A stretch of 64,000 bases of DNA, from NCBI RefSeq assembly GCF_944388875.1, contig NZ_CALXKQ010000005.1, forward strand, positions 1 to 64,000, read 5' to 3'. The stretch comes from an uncultured Brachyspira sp. (GTDB lineage: Bacteria > Spirochaetota > Brachyspiria > Brachyspirales > Brachyspiraceae). The notes below the pieces were generated by a model that ran no database searches, was not told where the DNA came from, and saw only the letters and a list, made by a program, of their open reading frames with translations. Made by a program: the position numbers and the translations under genes. Every line of letters begins with the position of its first letter. The first letter of the stretch is position 1. Positions 1-8,453 of the stretch are shown piece after piece.

Positions 1-75
1 TGTTGTGTTGTGTTGTGTTGTGTTGTGTTGTGTTGTGTTGTGTTGTGTTGTGTTGTGTTGTGTTGTGTTGTGTTG
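1..75. repeat. Pentanucleotide tandem repeat, 15 x TGTTG
   Basis: Fifteen perfect copies of TGTTG (CAACA on the minus strand) run from the window edge to base 75, so the true copy number may be larger. The unit length is not a multiple of three, so gain or loss of a copy would shift a reading frame. On the minus strand no stop occurs in the tract, and it follows directly after an ATG AAA and a strong promoter. This is the arrangement of a phase-variable contingency locus. The function of the gene beyond the edge is not visible. Confidence 0.95.
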
Positions 76-81
76 TTTCAT
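1..81 (-). CDS. Possible start of a phase-variable gene, runs off left edge
   Basis: On the minus strand an ATG at 79-81 is followed by AAA and then the CAACA repeat, which reads as repeating Gln-His-Asn-Thr-Thr without a stop to the edge of the window. No Shine-Dalgarno sequence precedes the ATG, but a strong promoter (88-116) would place the transcript start at about the A of the ATG. The product would therefore come from a leaderless message. The alternative is that the tract is an untranslated leader and the real start lies further left. Coding status is uncertain because the rest of the gene is outside the window. Confidence 0.35.
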   Translation of the reverse strand, partial: MKQHNTTQHNTTQHNTTQHNTTQHNTT

Positions 82-87
82 ATTAAA

Positions 88-116
88 ATTGTATATTAAA
101 AATAATATTATGTCAA
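88..116 (-). promoter_or_regulatory. Sigma-70 promoter reading into the TGTTG repeat
   Basis: The minus strand shows TTGACA (111-116), a 17-base spacer and TACAAT (88-93). The -35 is a perfect consensus. Expected initiation is near base 81, exactly where the ATG and the repeat tract begin. It faces away from the methyltransferase gene end and serves whatever lies to the left of the window. Confidence 0.7.
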
Positions 117-133
117 ATAAAATAAATTATTCA

Positions 134-1006
134 TCACAAATAGAACCTAGCATATATTCCGCAAGGAAGTATAATATTTGAAGATTCTGTAGGCATGCCG
201 ATTTCTCCGCTTTCAAAAGTTCCATTATGCTTTACCAAAGTTGATAATATATTTTTTAAAGATACATGAGAAAAATTTGCAGTATAGCAATTTATCAAAA
301 AAAGTATAGGTTCATCAGAAAGTAATTTAACGCATTCCTCTGTAAGTCTAGTTAAACTCGTTTCTATCTGCCACAATTCACCATTAGGTCCTCTGCCGTA
401 AACAGGAGGATCCATTATTATAATATCATATTTTCTTTCACGTCTAACTTCTCTTAAAACGAATTTGATAACATCTTCTATAATAAATCTTACCTTCTTG
501 TTCTGAAGATTATTAATTTCAATATTTCTTTTGGCATGTCCTACTATTTTTTTAGAAGCATCAACATGAACAATTTCATCGCAGCCAGCATAAGCACAAG
601 CAACCGTTGCCCCGCCTGTATAGGCAAACAAATTTAAAGCCTTTATTTCTTTATTTTTATGAGAAGACAGCTTTTTTTCTTTTATTTTATCTATAATGAA
701 CTGCCAATTAACAGCCTGCTCTGGAAAAAGCCCTATATGTTTAAAATTTGTAAACTCTATCTGAAATGATAAATCCTGATATTTGATAATAAAATTGTCT
801 TTTGGTTTATTAATATACTGCCAATAACCGCCGCCCTTATCTGAACGATGATATACAGCATCTAAATTATCCCACTTAGCTAATTGTTTAGACCAAATAA
901 CTTGAGAATCCGGACGTGATACTAAAAATCCGCCTATATTCTCAAGTTTTTCGCCTTCACCGCAATCTATAATTTTATAGTCTTTCCATTTATCAGCTAA
1001 TAGCAT
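134..1006 (-). CDS. Class I SAM-dependent methyltransferase, RlmI/RlmK-like
   Basis: A 290-residue protein with the core of the RlmI-type 23S rRNA cytosine-5 methyltransferases. The SAM-binding motif I is visible as NLFAYTGGATV (about 125-135), with an acidic motif II (VHVDAS, about 147-152). The catalytic-site motif DPPVYGRG lies at 199-206. It lacks the N-terminal PUA domain of full RlmI and is shorter than that family, so the substrate could be rRNA or another RNA. It follows motB by 17 bases in the same direction and may be co-transcribed with the flagellar genes. The methyltransferase fold is certain; the target base is inference. Confidence 0.8.
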   Translation of the reverse strand: MLLADKWKDYKIIDCGEGEKLENIGGFLVSRPDSQVIWSKQLAKWDNLDAVYHRSDKGGGYWQYINKPKDNFIIKYQDLSFQIEFTNFKHIGLFPEQAVNWQFIIDKIKEKKLSSHKNKEIKALNLFAYTGGATVACAYAGCDEIVHVDASKKIVGHAKRNIEINNLQNKKVRFIIEDVIKFVLREVRRERKYDIIIMDPPVYGRGPNGELWQIETSLTRLTEECVKLLSDEPILFLINCYTANFSHVSLKNILSTLVKHNGTFESGEIGMPTESSNIILPCGIYARFYL

Positions 1007-1023
1007 ATTAATTTTTAGTTAGG

Positions 1024-1824
1024 TTACCTCTGATTATAATAAGTAACATCATTTCTAACAATTACAATATCAACCCTTCTATTCAATGCACGCCCATCGG
1101 GTAAATCATTAGAAGCTACTGGTCTTGTATCTGCATAGCCTGCAACTGAGTATTTATTTCTATCTAACTTTCCTGCTTGATCATTTTCAAATAATTTTTC
1201 TAATATAACTATAGCTCTGGCAGAAGAAAGTCCCCAGTTGTTTCCAAATTTCTGCTCAGTCAAAGTTCCCGGTATTATAGCTCCAGAATCTGTATGACCT
1301 TCTATTCTAACATCATTAGGAACAGCACTAAGTACTGAAGCAAGTTTAATAAATGTTTCTGTATTATTTTGATTATCAATTAAATTTGTACTTCCAGATT
1401 CAAAATATTGGTCAGCACCTAAACTTATAACGAAACCTCTCTCATCCTCTTCTACCCTTACTTTCTTGCTTTTTATCTCTGCTTCCAATACAGCCATAGC
1501 TTTATCAATACTCTTACCCATAGAATAACCCCTGTCTGTTGAAGGCAAAGTATCAACATTAGCACCGCCGTACACTAATCTGCTTTGTGAAAGAGTAGCA
1601 CCGCCAGGCATAACCCCAAATGATCCTTGGAATGCTGTAGCGATAAGCTGTATAGAAGAATCGTTAACGGAACTAGACATTGTTGCAAGAAGCATTACGA
1701 AGAATGTCAATACCAATGTTACGAAGTCTCCATAAGTTTGAAGCCATAAAGGGGCTGAAGGACCAGGTACCTGAGCCTTATCTCCGACTTTTTTAGCTTT
1801 TTTACCAAATTTAATAGTAGCCAT
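1024..1824 (-). CDS. motB: Flagellar motor stator protein MotB
   Basis: A 266-residue stator subunit that anchors the MotA/MotB ion channel to peptidoglycan in the periplasm. The single membrane helix (about 34-50) is preceded by LWLQTYGDF, in which Asp33 is the conserved ion-carrying aspartate. A C-terminal OmpA-like peptidoglycan-binding domain fills about 130-260, with VRIEGHTDSG and the terminal ALNRRVDIVIV motif. The gene lies 17 bases downstream of motA, in the order flgE-flbD-motA-motB known from other spirochaetes. The residue N-terminal to the helix is a Lys-rich cytoplasmic tail. Start ATG is internal to the operon; no other start is competitive. Confidence 0.97.
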   Translation of the reverse strand: MATIKFGKKAKKVGDKAQVPGPSAPLWLQTYGDFVTLVLTFFVMLLATMSSSVNDSSIQLIATAFQGSFGVMPGGATLSQSRLVYGGANVDTLPSTDRGYSMGKSIDKAMAVLEAEIKSKKVRVEEDERGFVISLGADQYFESGSTNLIDNQNNTETFIKLASVLSAVPNDVRIEGHTDSGAIIPGTLTEQKFGNNWGLSSARAIVILEKLFENDQAGKLDRNKYSVAGYADTRPVASNDLPDGRALNRRVDIVIVRNDVTYYNQR

Positions 1825-1841
1825 TTATTTACCTCTAAAAA

Positions 1842-2633
1842 TTATCTATCTCCAACTTGTTCATTTATTTTCTGACGCTGAGCAGGAGGCAAGAAAGATA
1901 CTAATTTATCTTTTACTATTCTAGGGTTATCGCCTGCTTGTATAGAAAGTATACCTTCAAGCATGATGCTCTGAACTGTAGCTTCTGCAGCGTGTCTTGC
2001 AGCAAGTCTACCAGCTATAGGCAATGCAAAACCGTTAGCTATAACAGAACCGTAGTATGTAGTAATTAACGCTACCGCCATACCAGAACCGATGGCTTCA
2101 ACACCACCGCCGCCTCCCAAGCTTCTTAACATGATTACAAGTCCGATTAATGTACCAATCATACCCCATGCAGGATATAATGAAGCAGCATCTTCAAAAA
2201 CCTTTTTTACTGTATCGTGTCTTGCTTCTACGTTATCTATTTCTGTATTTAATATGTTTTTTACTAATTCAGGGTCTGTACCGTCTACAACAAGCTGCAT
2301 GCCCTTTTTCAAAAACGGATCTGATACTTCCTGTATATCATCTTCCAATACTAATAAACCCTCTCTTCTAGCTTTCTCTGAAAAACTTAGAAGCGTTATG
2401 ATAATTTGAGATTCATCATAATCAGGTTTTTTCAAAAGAACTTTTATAGCTTTAGGAACACCTAATATAGTTCCTAAGTCATTAGCAACTAAAAGCGAAG
2501 TTGTACCTCCCAAACCTGTAACAACTACAGATGCAAAGTCAACCATATGACCTACATTACCGCCTCCTGAAATGATACCGAATAAGTTAATAGCTATAAC
2601 TAATACAACACCTAATGGTACAAATATATCCAT
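1842..2633 (-). CDS. motA: Flagellar motor stator protein MotA
   Basis: A 263-residue inner-membrane protein of the MotA/ExbB-type channel family, at the usual length. Four membrane segments are apparent: two at the N-terminus (about 3-22 and 31-50) and two after a large cytoplasmic loop, beginning with YPAWGMIGTLIGLVIML. The loop contains a charged SEKARREGLLVLEDD segment, equivalent to the region that contacts the rotor protein FliG. With MotB it forms the torque-generating stator. It sits 36 bases downstream of flbD and 17 bases upstream of motB. An antisense open frame on the other strand is only a codon-bias shadow. Confidence 0.97.
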   Translation of the reverse strand: MDIFVPLGVVLVIAINLFGIISGGGNVGHMVDFASVVVTGLGGTTSLLVANDLGTILGVPKAIKVLLKKPDYDESQIIITLLSFSEKARREGLLVLEDDIQEVSDPFLKKGMQLVVDGTDPELVKNILNTEIDNVEARHDTVKKVFEDAASLYPAWGMIGTLIGLVIMLRSLGGGGGVEAIGSGMAVALITTYYGSVIANGFALPIAGRLAARHAAEATVQSIMLEGILSIQAGDNPRIVKDKLVSFLPPAQRQKINEQVGDR

Positions 2634-2669
2634 ATTTTGACCTCTAACTAAAATTTATTTTTTATTTTA

Positions 2670-2894
2670 CTAATCTTCATTACCATAGAATGAAGGTTTT
2701 TTTACACTATTTTCATTAACTATTCTAGTTCTATACTCTATTATCCTATTAAGCACAGTATCAAAACTATCTTTAGTTACTACCTTCCTTCCAGATAACA
2801 TTGTTATTACCAAATCAGGAGTCTCCTCCATGAATTCTATTTGATGCGGATTAACATATAATATACTTCCATCAAATCTTGTTATATGTATCAT
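2670..2894 (-). CDS. flbD: Flagellar protein FlbD
   Basis: A 74-residue protein matching the small FlbD/SwrD family found between flgE and motA in spirochaetes and Firmicutes. The family signature is clear: an N-terminal MIHITRFDG, then NPHQIEFMEETPD, then TMLSGRKVVTKDS. In Bacillus the homologue SwrD raises stator power output; the role in spirochaetes is less studied. It is soluble, with no signal or membrane segment. It is followed after 36 bases by motA and preceded by flgE, which supports operon membership. It should not be confused with the Caulobacter regulator also called FlbD. Confidence 0.93.
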   Translation of the reverse strand: MIHITRFDGSILYVNPHQIEFMEETPDLVITMLSGRKVVTKDSFDTVLNRIIEYRTRIVNENSVKKPSFYGNED

Positions 2895-2955
2895 AATATC
2901 AGAAACTCCTAACTCTATTATACTATAAAATTATAAATAAGTCTAATACCTAAAA

Positions 2956-4281
2956 TTATCTCTTAAGTGCTATAACTTCCTGAAGCATTTGATCTGCTGT
3001 AGTTATAGTTCTGGCATTAGATTGGAAACCTCTTTGAGTTACTATCATATCTGTAAATTGCTCACTCAAGTCAACGTTAGACATCTCTAAAGCACCTGCT
3101 TTGATTGATCCTCTGCCTTCTGCTGCAGCTGGTCCTATGTTAGCAGCACCTGAGTTATTGCTTGCTACAAATAAAGTATCTCCTGCTTTTTCTAAACCGC
3201 CTGCATTATTGAATTTAGCTAAAGCAACCTGTCCTAAAGTTTTTCTGTTTCCATTAGTAAATACGCCTGTTATTACTCCGCTGTCATCAAAACTAAAGCC
3301 TTCAAGCATACCCATAGTATAACCGTCTTGTTCTATAGCTTTAGTAGTTGAAGGTGATTCAAACTGAGTAATACCATTGAATAAACCAACCTCTCCCATT
3401 GTTAAATTAATAGTTTGATTTACTTCGCCTTCAGTTCCCTGATAAGTGAAAGATACATTAGGCATTAACATACCTTCTGTTTGTGTATTAGTACCATCGC
3501 TTACTGATATTAATGAACCAGCATCATTGAATACTAATTGGAAAGTATTGTTTCCGCCGCCTTCTACTGGATCTCCTGCTGATACGCTTACGCTTCCTTC
3601 TGTAGCATCAGGTATATCTATTGTCATATCCCATCTGTTAACATCTGTTCTAGTGAAAGTTGCTCTTAATTGACGAGGTATTCCTGTAGAATCATATATA
3701 GTTAAATCTGACTGATGTGTTTCTCCTGTTTTTTGCAAGTTACAGAAATAATGTGTATTTGCTGTAGCTCTTGCTGGGTCTTTTGAACCTACTGGTATAA
3801 TCAAGTCTTCTACACCAGCTGCAGTATTTAATTCCATTTCACCTGTTTCTGGATTAAGTACAGCATTCCAGCCTTGTACCTTATAACCTATAGAAGGGTT
3901 AACTAAGTAACCATCTCTATCTAAAGAAAAAGCACCGTTTCTTGTATAATAAGAGTTGTTGCCTCTTTTTTCAATAAAGAATCCTTCTCCTTGTATAGCC
4001 AAATCAGTGTTTACACCAGTAACTTGTAAAGCACCTTGAGTATGTATAGTGTCTATAGTTGCAACCATCATACCTAATCCTACTTGCTGAGGATTGATAC
4101 CGCCTCTATCCTCTTGGGGTTTAGCTGCCCCGCTTAAAGATTGGCTTATCATATCCTTAAAAGTAACTCTGCCTCTTTTAAATCCATAAGTATTAACGTT
4201 AGCAATGTTATTTCCAACTACATCCATTCGAGTTTGATGATTTTGTAAACCAGACACGCCGGCAAATAATGAACGCATCAT
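2956..4281 (-). CDS. flgE: Flagellar hook protein FlgE
   Basis: A 441-residue hook subunit. The N-terminal rod/hook signature (SLFAGVSGLQNHQTRMDVVG, then NNIANVNTYGFKRGR) and the C-terminal SNVDLSEQFTDMIVTQRGFQ helix are intact. Lys167 and Cys180 (in SKDPARATANTHYFCN) are 13 residues apart. This matches the pair (Lys165/Cys178 in Treponema denticola) that forms the self-catalysed lysinoalanine cross-link between spirochaete hook subunits. A strong GGAGG lies 10 bases before the first of two adjacent ATG codons, so the first is kept. It is the first gene of the flgE-flbD-motA-motB group, with a sigma-28-like site about 45 bases upstream. Confidence 0.97.
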   Translation of the reverse strand: MMRSLFAGVSGLQNHQTRMDVVGNNIANVNTYGFKRGRVTFKDMISQSLSGAAKPQEDRGGINPQQVGLGMMVATIDTIHTQGALQVTGVNTDLAIQGEGFFIEKRGNNSYYTRNGAFSLDRDGYLVNPSIGYKVQGWNAVLNPETGEMELNTAAGVEDLIIPVGSKDPARATANTHYFCNLQKTGETHQSDLTIYDSTGIPRQLRATFTRTDVNRWDMTIDIPDATEGSVSVSAGDPVEGGGNNTFQLVFNDAGSLISVSDGTNTQTEGMLMPNVSFTYQGTEGEVNQTINLTMGEVGLFNGITQFESPSTTKAIEQDGYTMGMLEGFSFDDSGVITGVFTNGNRKTLGQVALAKFNNAGGLEKAGDTLFVASNNSGAANIGPAAAEGRGSIKAGALEMSNVDLSEQFTDMIVTQRGFQSNARTITTADQMLQEVIALKR

Positions 4282-4323
4282 AAGGCGTATTCCTCCAAAA
4301 ATTTTAATATTTCTTATAAAATA

Positions 4324-4350
4324 TTTTCGGTATAATTAAAATTTGCTTAA
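4324..4350 (-). promoter_or_regulatory. Candidate sigma-28-like promoter of flgE
   Basis: The minus strand carries TTAA (4347-4350), 15 bases, then ACCGAAAA (4324-4331). The flagellar sigma-28 consensus is TAAA-N15-GCCGATAA. The -10 resembles the better site found before the FlgN-like gene (ACCGAGAA), which is the reason for listing it. The -35 match is only partial. Confidence 0.35.
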
Positions 4351-4387
4351 TACTTTTTTAATGCTTAAATAAATATATATTTATCAT

Positions 4388-4422
4388 AAAAGCCTAATAC
4401 GAATAAAACATATTAGACTTTT
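4388..4422 (-). terminator. Terminator after the first TPR gene
   Basis: Arms AAAAGCCTAATA (4388-4399) and TATTAGACTTTT (4411-4422) pair with one mismatch around an 11-base loop. On the minus strand this sits directly after the stop codon of the TPR gene. It separates that gene from the flagellar group. Confidence 0.6.
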
Positions 4423-4423
4423 A

Positions 4424-6694
4424 TTATTTAAATACTGTTTTTGTTTTACAATGCTGTTTGTATTTATTATACGATAATCCGAATATACATGCTGTCTCTA
4501 CTTCTTTTCCTGATTCTATATCTTTTATTTTTTCTTTTGCTTCATTATTATCTTTATCTATTTCTAAAATCCTTTTATATGTTTTTAAAGCATTATCTTT
4601 TTGATTTAATTTTATATAAAGCTGTGCAATAGATTTTAAATAAAATATACTATCTTCATCATCTGTTATATTTTCTTTATATATTTTTATAAGCTCTTCA
4701 TAAATAGGTATGCTTTTATCTGGTTTTGAAACTTTTTGATAGAAAAATGCTAAATATGATAAATCTTCCATATAAGAACTTATTTTATTTTTATCATCAT
4801 TATCTGAAATCGATATTTTTTTATTTTCAAAACTTTTTATCTTTTTAAGGCATACTTCTATAGCTTTATTGTATGTTTCTAATGCACTTTCTTTATCATC
4901 AATTTTCAAATATAAATCTGCCTGTATTTCAAAAAGCTCATAATCATTTTTATTTCTTGATATTTCTTTATTATACTTTTTTATTAAGTCATTATATATT
5001 TCAAATGCTTTTTCTTTATTTCCTATTTTTATATAAATATCTGCTATTTTTTCTAAATATTCTTTTTCGCTTCTCTTATCTTTTTTTATGAGTTCTCTGT
5101 ATTTTTCAATAGATTTTTCATAATATAAATTCCTATTTTTTATATCATTAAGTTTATCATATAAAGAAGCAATCTTTTTTAATATATCAAGTTTACTGCC
5201 ATTTATATATAATATATATTGGTATAGTATATCATCAGCTATTTTAAAATATTCTTTATATGCTTCTATAGCATTATTATATTTTCCAAGCCTTTCATAA
5301 CATTCTGCTAATTTTTCATGATATTTGCATGGCTCATTTAAAATTTCTATAGCTTTATTATAATAATTAACAGCTTCTTCATAGTTTTCTAATTTTTTAT
5401 ATATTTCAGCAATATTAATATAATATTCTGAATTTTCACTGTCAATTTCTATAGCTTTATTGTAATAATCAATAGCCTCATTATAATTTTCTGCCTCTTC
5501 ATAAGTACGTGCAATATCAATATAACAATTCAATGCATTATCAGGATACATTTTTATAATCATTTTATATGTATCTATTGCCTTTTTATAATTTTTGCCT
5601 TCTCTATATGTTTTAGCTATATTTTTATAATTTTCTATAGATATTTGATTATATAATTCTATAGCTTTATCATATTCTCCATATCTTATATAAAGTTCTG
5701 CAAGCATTTCTCGGTATGCTGCAGCTGAATGACAATAATGCCAACTATCATTATATGCCTGAACTATATCATTATAAGTTTCGCTTCCTTTAAAATCCTT
5801 ATCACAAAAAGGTATAATCATAAATGGTGCTGATATATCTTTTTCTATACTATTTTTCAAAGTATATATAGCTTCATCATTTTTACCGAGTTTTTTATAT
5901 AAATCATACAATGATTTTAATGCCTTTAAACAATCATAAAAATAATCATCTAACTCGCTTCTTACATTTATATATAATGCCTTTTCATAACTTTCCAAAG
6001 CTTCATCATACTGTCCGTTTTTTTCATAGCTTAATCCTAAATAATGCCAACAATCAGACGCTTTATAAAAATCATTAAAATAATCTATTGAATCTTTTAT
6101 AGCTTTTTTAAAATTCTCTATAGCCTCTTGGCTTTTTCCTAAATATAAATTTATTTTCCCCAATGTATAATAATAATATTCTTTATAGTTATTAATTGTT
6201 TCTGTATAATTTATTTCAGCTGCTTTTTTATGAAACTCTATAGCTTTATCATAATCTTTTATAACAAAGAAATGTACTTTTCCAAGTAAATACCAATATT
6301 CAGAATCTTTATTATTTAATTCAATAGCATTTTCTAATAATTCAATAATTTCTTTCTGTATTTTTTTATTATCATCATAATCACTGTCATAATAATATGA
6401 TGCTGCTAAATAGTATAATACTTTATCTTTTTTATAATTAAGATTTAAAAGTTTTTTCAATGTTATTCTTAATTTTTTATATCCATCATTAAAATATGAA
6501 CCATCATACTGCACCAGAGCTAATAAAAATAATAATTCTTTATTATTAGGATCATTTTTTAAATGCTTCTTTAATATTTCTTGAGTTTCTTCATAATAAA
6601 TCACATCGTCATCTTCAAGTTCTTCATTATTTATTTTTTTATTTATTAATTCTTTTATTTCTTCTATTGTGTAATTTTTTTTATTATCTTGCAT
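4424..6694 (-). CDS. Tetratricopeptide repeat protein, 756 residues
   Basis: An almost entirely TPR-built protein. Repeats of about 34 residues recur with phrases such as YDKAIELYNQISIENYKNIA and NYNEAIDYYNKAIEIDSEN; more than a dozen repeat-like units are visible. No signal peptide or membrane helix is seen, so it is probably a cytoplasmic scaffold. No catalytic domain is recognisable. The C-terminal 25 residues leave the repeat pattern and contain two cysteines. It lies downstream of a second TPR gene in the same direction, 42 bases away. Partner and function are unknown; Brachyspira-type genomes carry many such proteins. Confidence 0.85.
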   Translation of the reverse strand: MQDNKKNYTIEEIKELINKKINNEELEDDDVIYYEETQEILKKHLKNDPNNKELLFLLALVQYDGSYFNDGYKKLRITLKKLLNLNYKKDKVLYYLAASYYYDSDYDDNKKIQKEIIELLENAIELNNKDSEYWYLLGKVHFFVIKDYDKAIEFHKKAAEINYTETINNYKEYYYYTLGKINLYLGKSQEAIENFKKAIKDSIDYFNDFYKASDCWHYLGLSYEKNGQYDEALESYEKALYINVRSELDDYFYDCLKALKSLYDLYKKLGKNDEAIYTLKNSIEKDISAPFMIIPFCDKDFKGSETYNDIVQAYNDSWHYCHSAAAYREMLAELYIRYGEYDKAIELYNQISIENYKNIAKTYREGKNYKKAIDTYKMIIKMYPDNALNCYIDIARTYEEAENYNEAIDYYNKAIEIDSENSEYYINIAEIYKKLENYEEAVNYYNKAIEILNEPCKYHEKLAECYERLGKYNNAIEAYKEYFKIADDILYQYILYINGSKLDILKKIASLYDKLNDIKNRNLYYEKSIEKYRELIKKDKRSEKEYLEKIADIYIKIGNKEKAFEIYNDLIKKYNKEISRNKNDYELFEIQADLYLKIDDKESALETYNKAIEVCLKKIKSFENKKISISDNDDKNKISSYMEDLSYLAFFYQKVSKPDKSIPIYEELIKIYKENITDDEDSIFYLKSIAQLYIKLNQKDNALKTYKRILEIDKDNNEAKEKIKDIESGKEVETACIFGLSYNKYKQHCKTKTVFK

Positions 6695-6736
6695 TTTATT
6701 CTCCTCTTTTTTCTAAAAAATTAATTTATAACTTTA

Positions 6737-8314
6737 TTACTCATCAAAATTATTTGTATTAATTCCTATATCTTTTGCCATGTTCAATATTTCTTTTGCC
6801 AAATCATCTTTATTTAATTTTTTATAACAGCTGTAAAGTCTATGATAAATGCCTATTTTTTCATCATAAGAATATTTATTTAGAACATCAAAATATATAA
6901 ATAAAGCTTCTTCATACATTTCTAATTCTTCAAATATTTCTCCAATTTCAATAGAAGTTATATAACCATCATTATAATGAAATTTATTCATGTATATTTT
7001 TATATTTTTACTTTCAAAAAAATGTATATCTTTTTTATTATTATCTTTTTCTCTGTATATGTAATCATTAAAAACTTCTTTTATTTTTTGATATTCTTCT
7101 AAATCTTTATAGCTTAATAATGTGTATAATAATTCTTCTTTACTAAGTCTTTCATATTTCCAATCTGTATTATGAAAATTTTCTTTTTCTTCTTCTGTTT
7201 TACAGTACTTATACAGATTTTTATAATAAAAGTTTTTATATATTTCCGATCTGTTTTCAAAATTACTTATTAATTTATTGTATATTTTATAAGCCTTTTT
7301 ATCTTTTCCCTGTTTTTTATAACTTGCTGCAAGATAATATAAAGGAACTCTATAGTCTTTATCTATTTCTAATGCTTCTTTTGCTGCTTCTATTGCTCTG
7401 TCATAATCATTAGATAAAAATCTGTATTTTGATAAATAAGCCCAGTTTATTTCTTCATCAGGATCAATATTAGCCATTTGTTCTCTCATATATGCTGCTT
7501 TAGAATATTTTTTAGAAGCCTCATAAATTTTAGCTAATCTTTCCATATAAGCTAGCATATAAAAATGTTTATCATTATCTTTAGCCAATTTCAGTATTTT
7601 CATTGCTTTTTTACTGTATCCTAAAAATAAATATATATAAGCTAATTTATATCCGTAATCGTTATAATCCATATATATATTTTTTCTGCAAATTTTTGCT
7701 GCTTCTTTGAATTGATTTGTTGAGTATAGATATATATTTAAAAGTGATTTTTCATCATCTAATAATTTATATAACTCTAAAGCATTATCATAACTATGTA
7801 CTGTTTCATAAATATATGCTAATTGTTCAGTTAAAGATTTTGAATAATAGTTTTTGTAAAAATTTTCAAGCAGATTAATAGCTTCATCATATTTGTTTAT
7901 CAAACATAGAATATTTGATATTTCTATTGTCATTTTTTCATCGCTGCTTTTTAATTCAATAGCTTTTTGTATAGTTTTATAGGCATTATCTTTATCATCT
8001 AATTTAATATAAGTTCTTGCTAAATTAGCAAATACTCTTATGTCTTTATCATTAATTTCAAGAGCCTTCAAATAGGCTTTTTCAGCTTCTTTAAAATTAT
8101 TATCATCATTATTCAAGTAATTACCTAATATTTTCCAAGCATTATAATCGTTTTTTTCTATCTCCAAATACTTCTTTAAATATATTTTTGATTTTTTATA
8201 ATCTTCAATTTGCATATATGATGTGTATAGTGTTTTTAATGCTTCTTTATTTTCTGCTTCATTTGATAATATTTCTTTTGCTTCTTTAATTTTTTCTTTT
8301 CTAGTTTTATACAT
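6737..8314 (-). CDS. Tetratricopeptide repeat protein, 525 residues
   Basis: A soluble TPR-repeat protein. Repeats such as EAEKAYLKALEINDKDIRVF, NAYKTIQKAIELKSSDEKM and RAIEAAKEALEIDKDYRVPL are clear in the first two thirds; the last third is less regular. Two ATG codons lie close together. AGGAG is only 3 bases from the first (8320) and 9 bases from the second (8314), so 8314 is the better start (MYKTRKEKIKEA). No signal peptide is present. It probably shares a transcript with the following TPR gene. Its function cannot be read from the sequence. Confidence 0.83.
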   Translation of the reverse strand: MYKTRKEKIKEAKEILSNEAENKEALKTLYTSYMQIEDYKKSKIYLKKYLEIEKNDYNAWKILGNYLNNDDNNFKEAEKAYLKALEINDKDIRVFANLARTYIKLDDKDNAYKTIQKAIELKSSDEKMTIEISNILCLINKYDEAINLLENFYKNYYSKSLTEQLAYIYETVHSYDNALELYKLLDDEKSLLNIYLYSTNQFKEAAKICRKNIYMDYNDYGYKLAYIYLFLGYSKKAMKILKLAKDNDKHFYMLAYMERLAKIYEASKKYSKAAYMREQMANIDPDEEINWAYLSKYRFLSNDYDRAIEAAKEALEIDKDYRVPLYYLAASYKKQGKDKKAYKIYNKLISNFENRSEIYKNFYYKNLYKYCKTEEEKENFHNTDWKYERLSKEELLYTLLSYKDLEEYQKIKEVFNDYIYREKDNNKKDIHFFESKNIKIYMNKFHYNDGYITSIEIGEIFEELEMYEEALFIYFDVLNKYSYDEKIGIYHRLYSCYKKLNKDDLAKEILNMAKDIGINTNNFDE

Positions 8315-8393
8315 AATCATTAGCTCCTATTAACTCTTTATTAATATTATAAAGTAATGCTATGACAAAAACTGTCGCAAAATAATGCAAAAA

Positions 8394-8427
8394 AAGAGGC
8401 TTAAAAATTAATATTTCTAAGCCTCTT
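8394..8427 (-). terminator. Terminator of the ankyrin gene
   Basis: A perfect 10-bp stem, AAGAGGCTTA (8394-8403) and TAAGCCTCTT (8418-8427), with a run of seven T on the minus strand. It lies directly after the ankyrin gene, whose stop is at 8454, and before the TPR gene start. Confidence 0.8.
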
Positions 8428-8453
8428 AATTAATCACAATTATAATATAAAAC

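Noticed and set aside
2092-2409. Open frame antisense to motA
   Set aside because: It lies entirely within a well-supported gene and reflects codon bias in the complementary strand; no ribosome site or recognisable product. The other antisense frames inside flgE, the TPR genes, hisH, alaS and the rest were set aside for the same reason.
4424-8314. Periodic repeats in the TPR genes as a CRISPR or satellite array
   Set aside because: The period of about 102 bases is that of the encoded 34-residue TPR units, and the copies are diverged at the DNA level.
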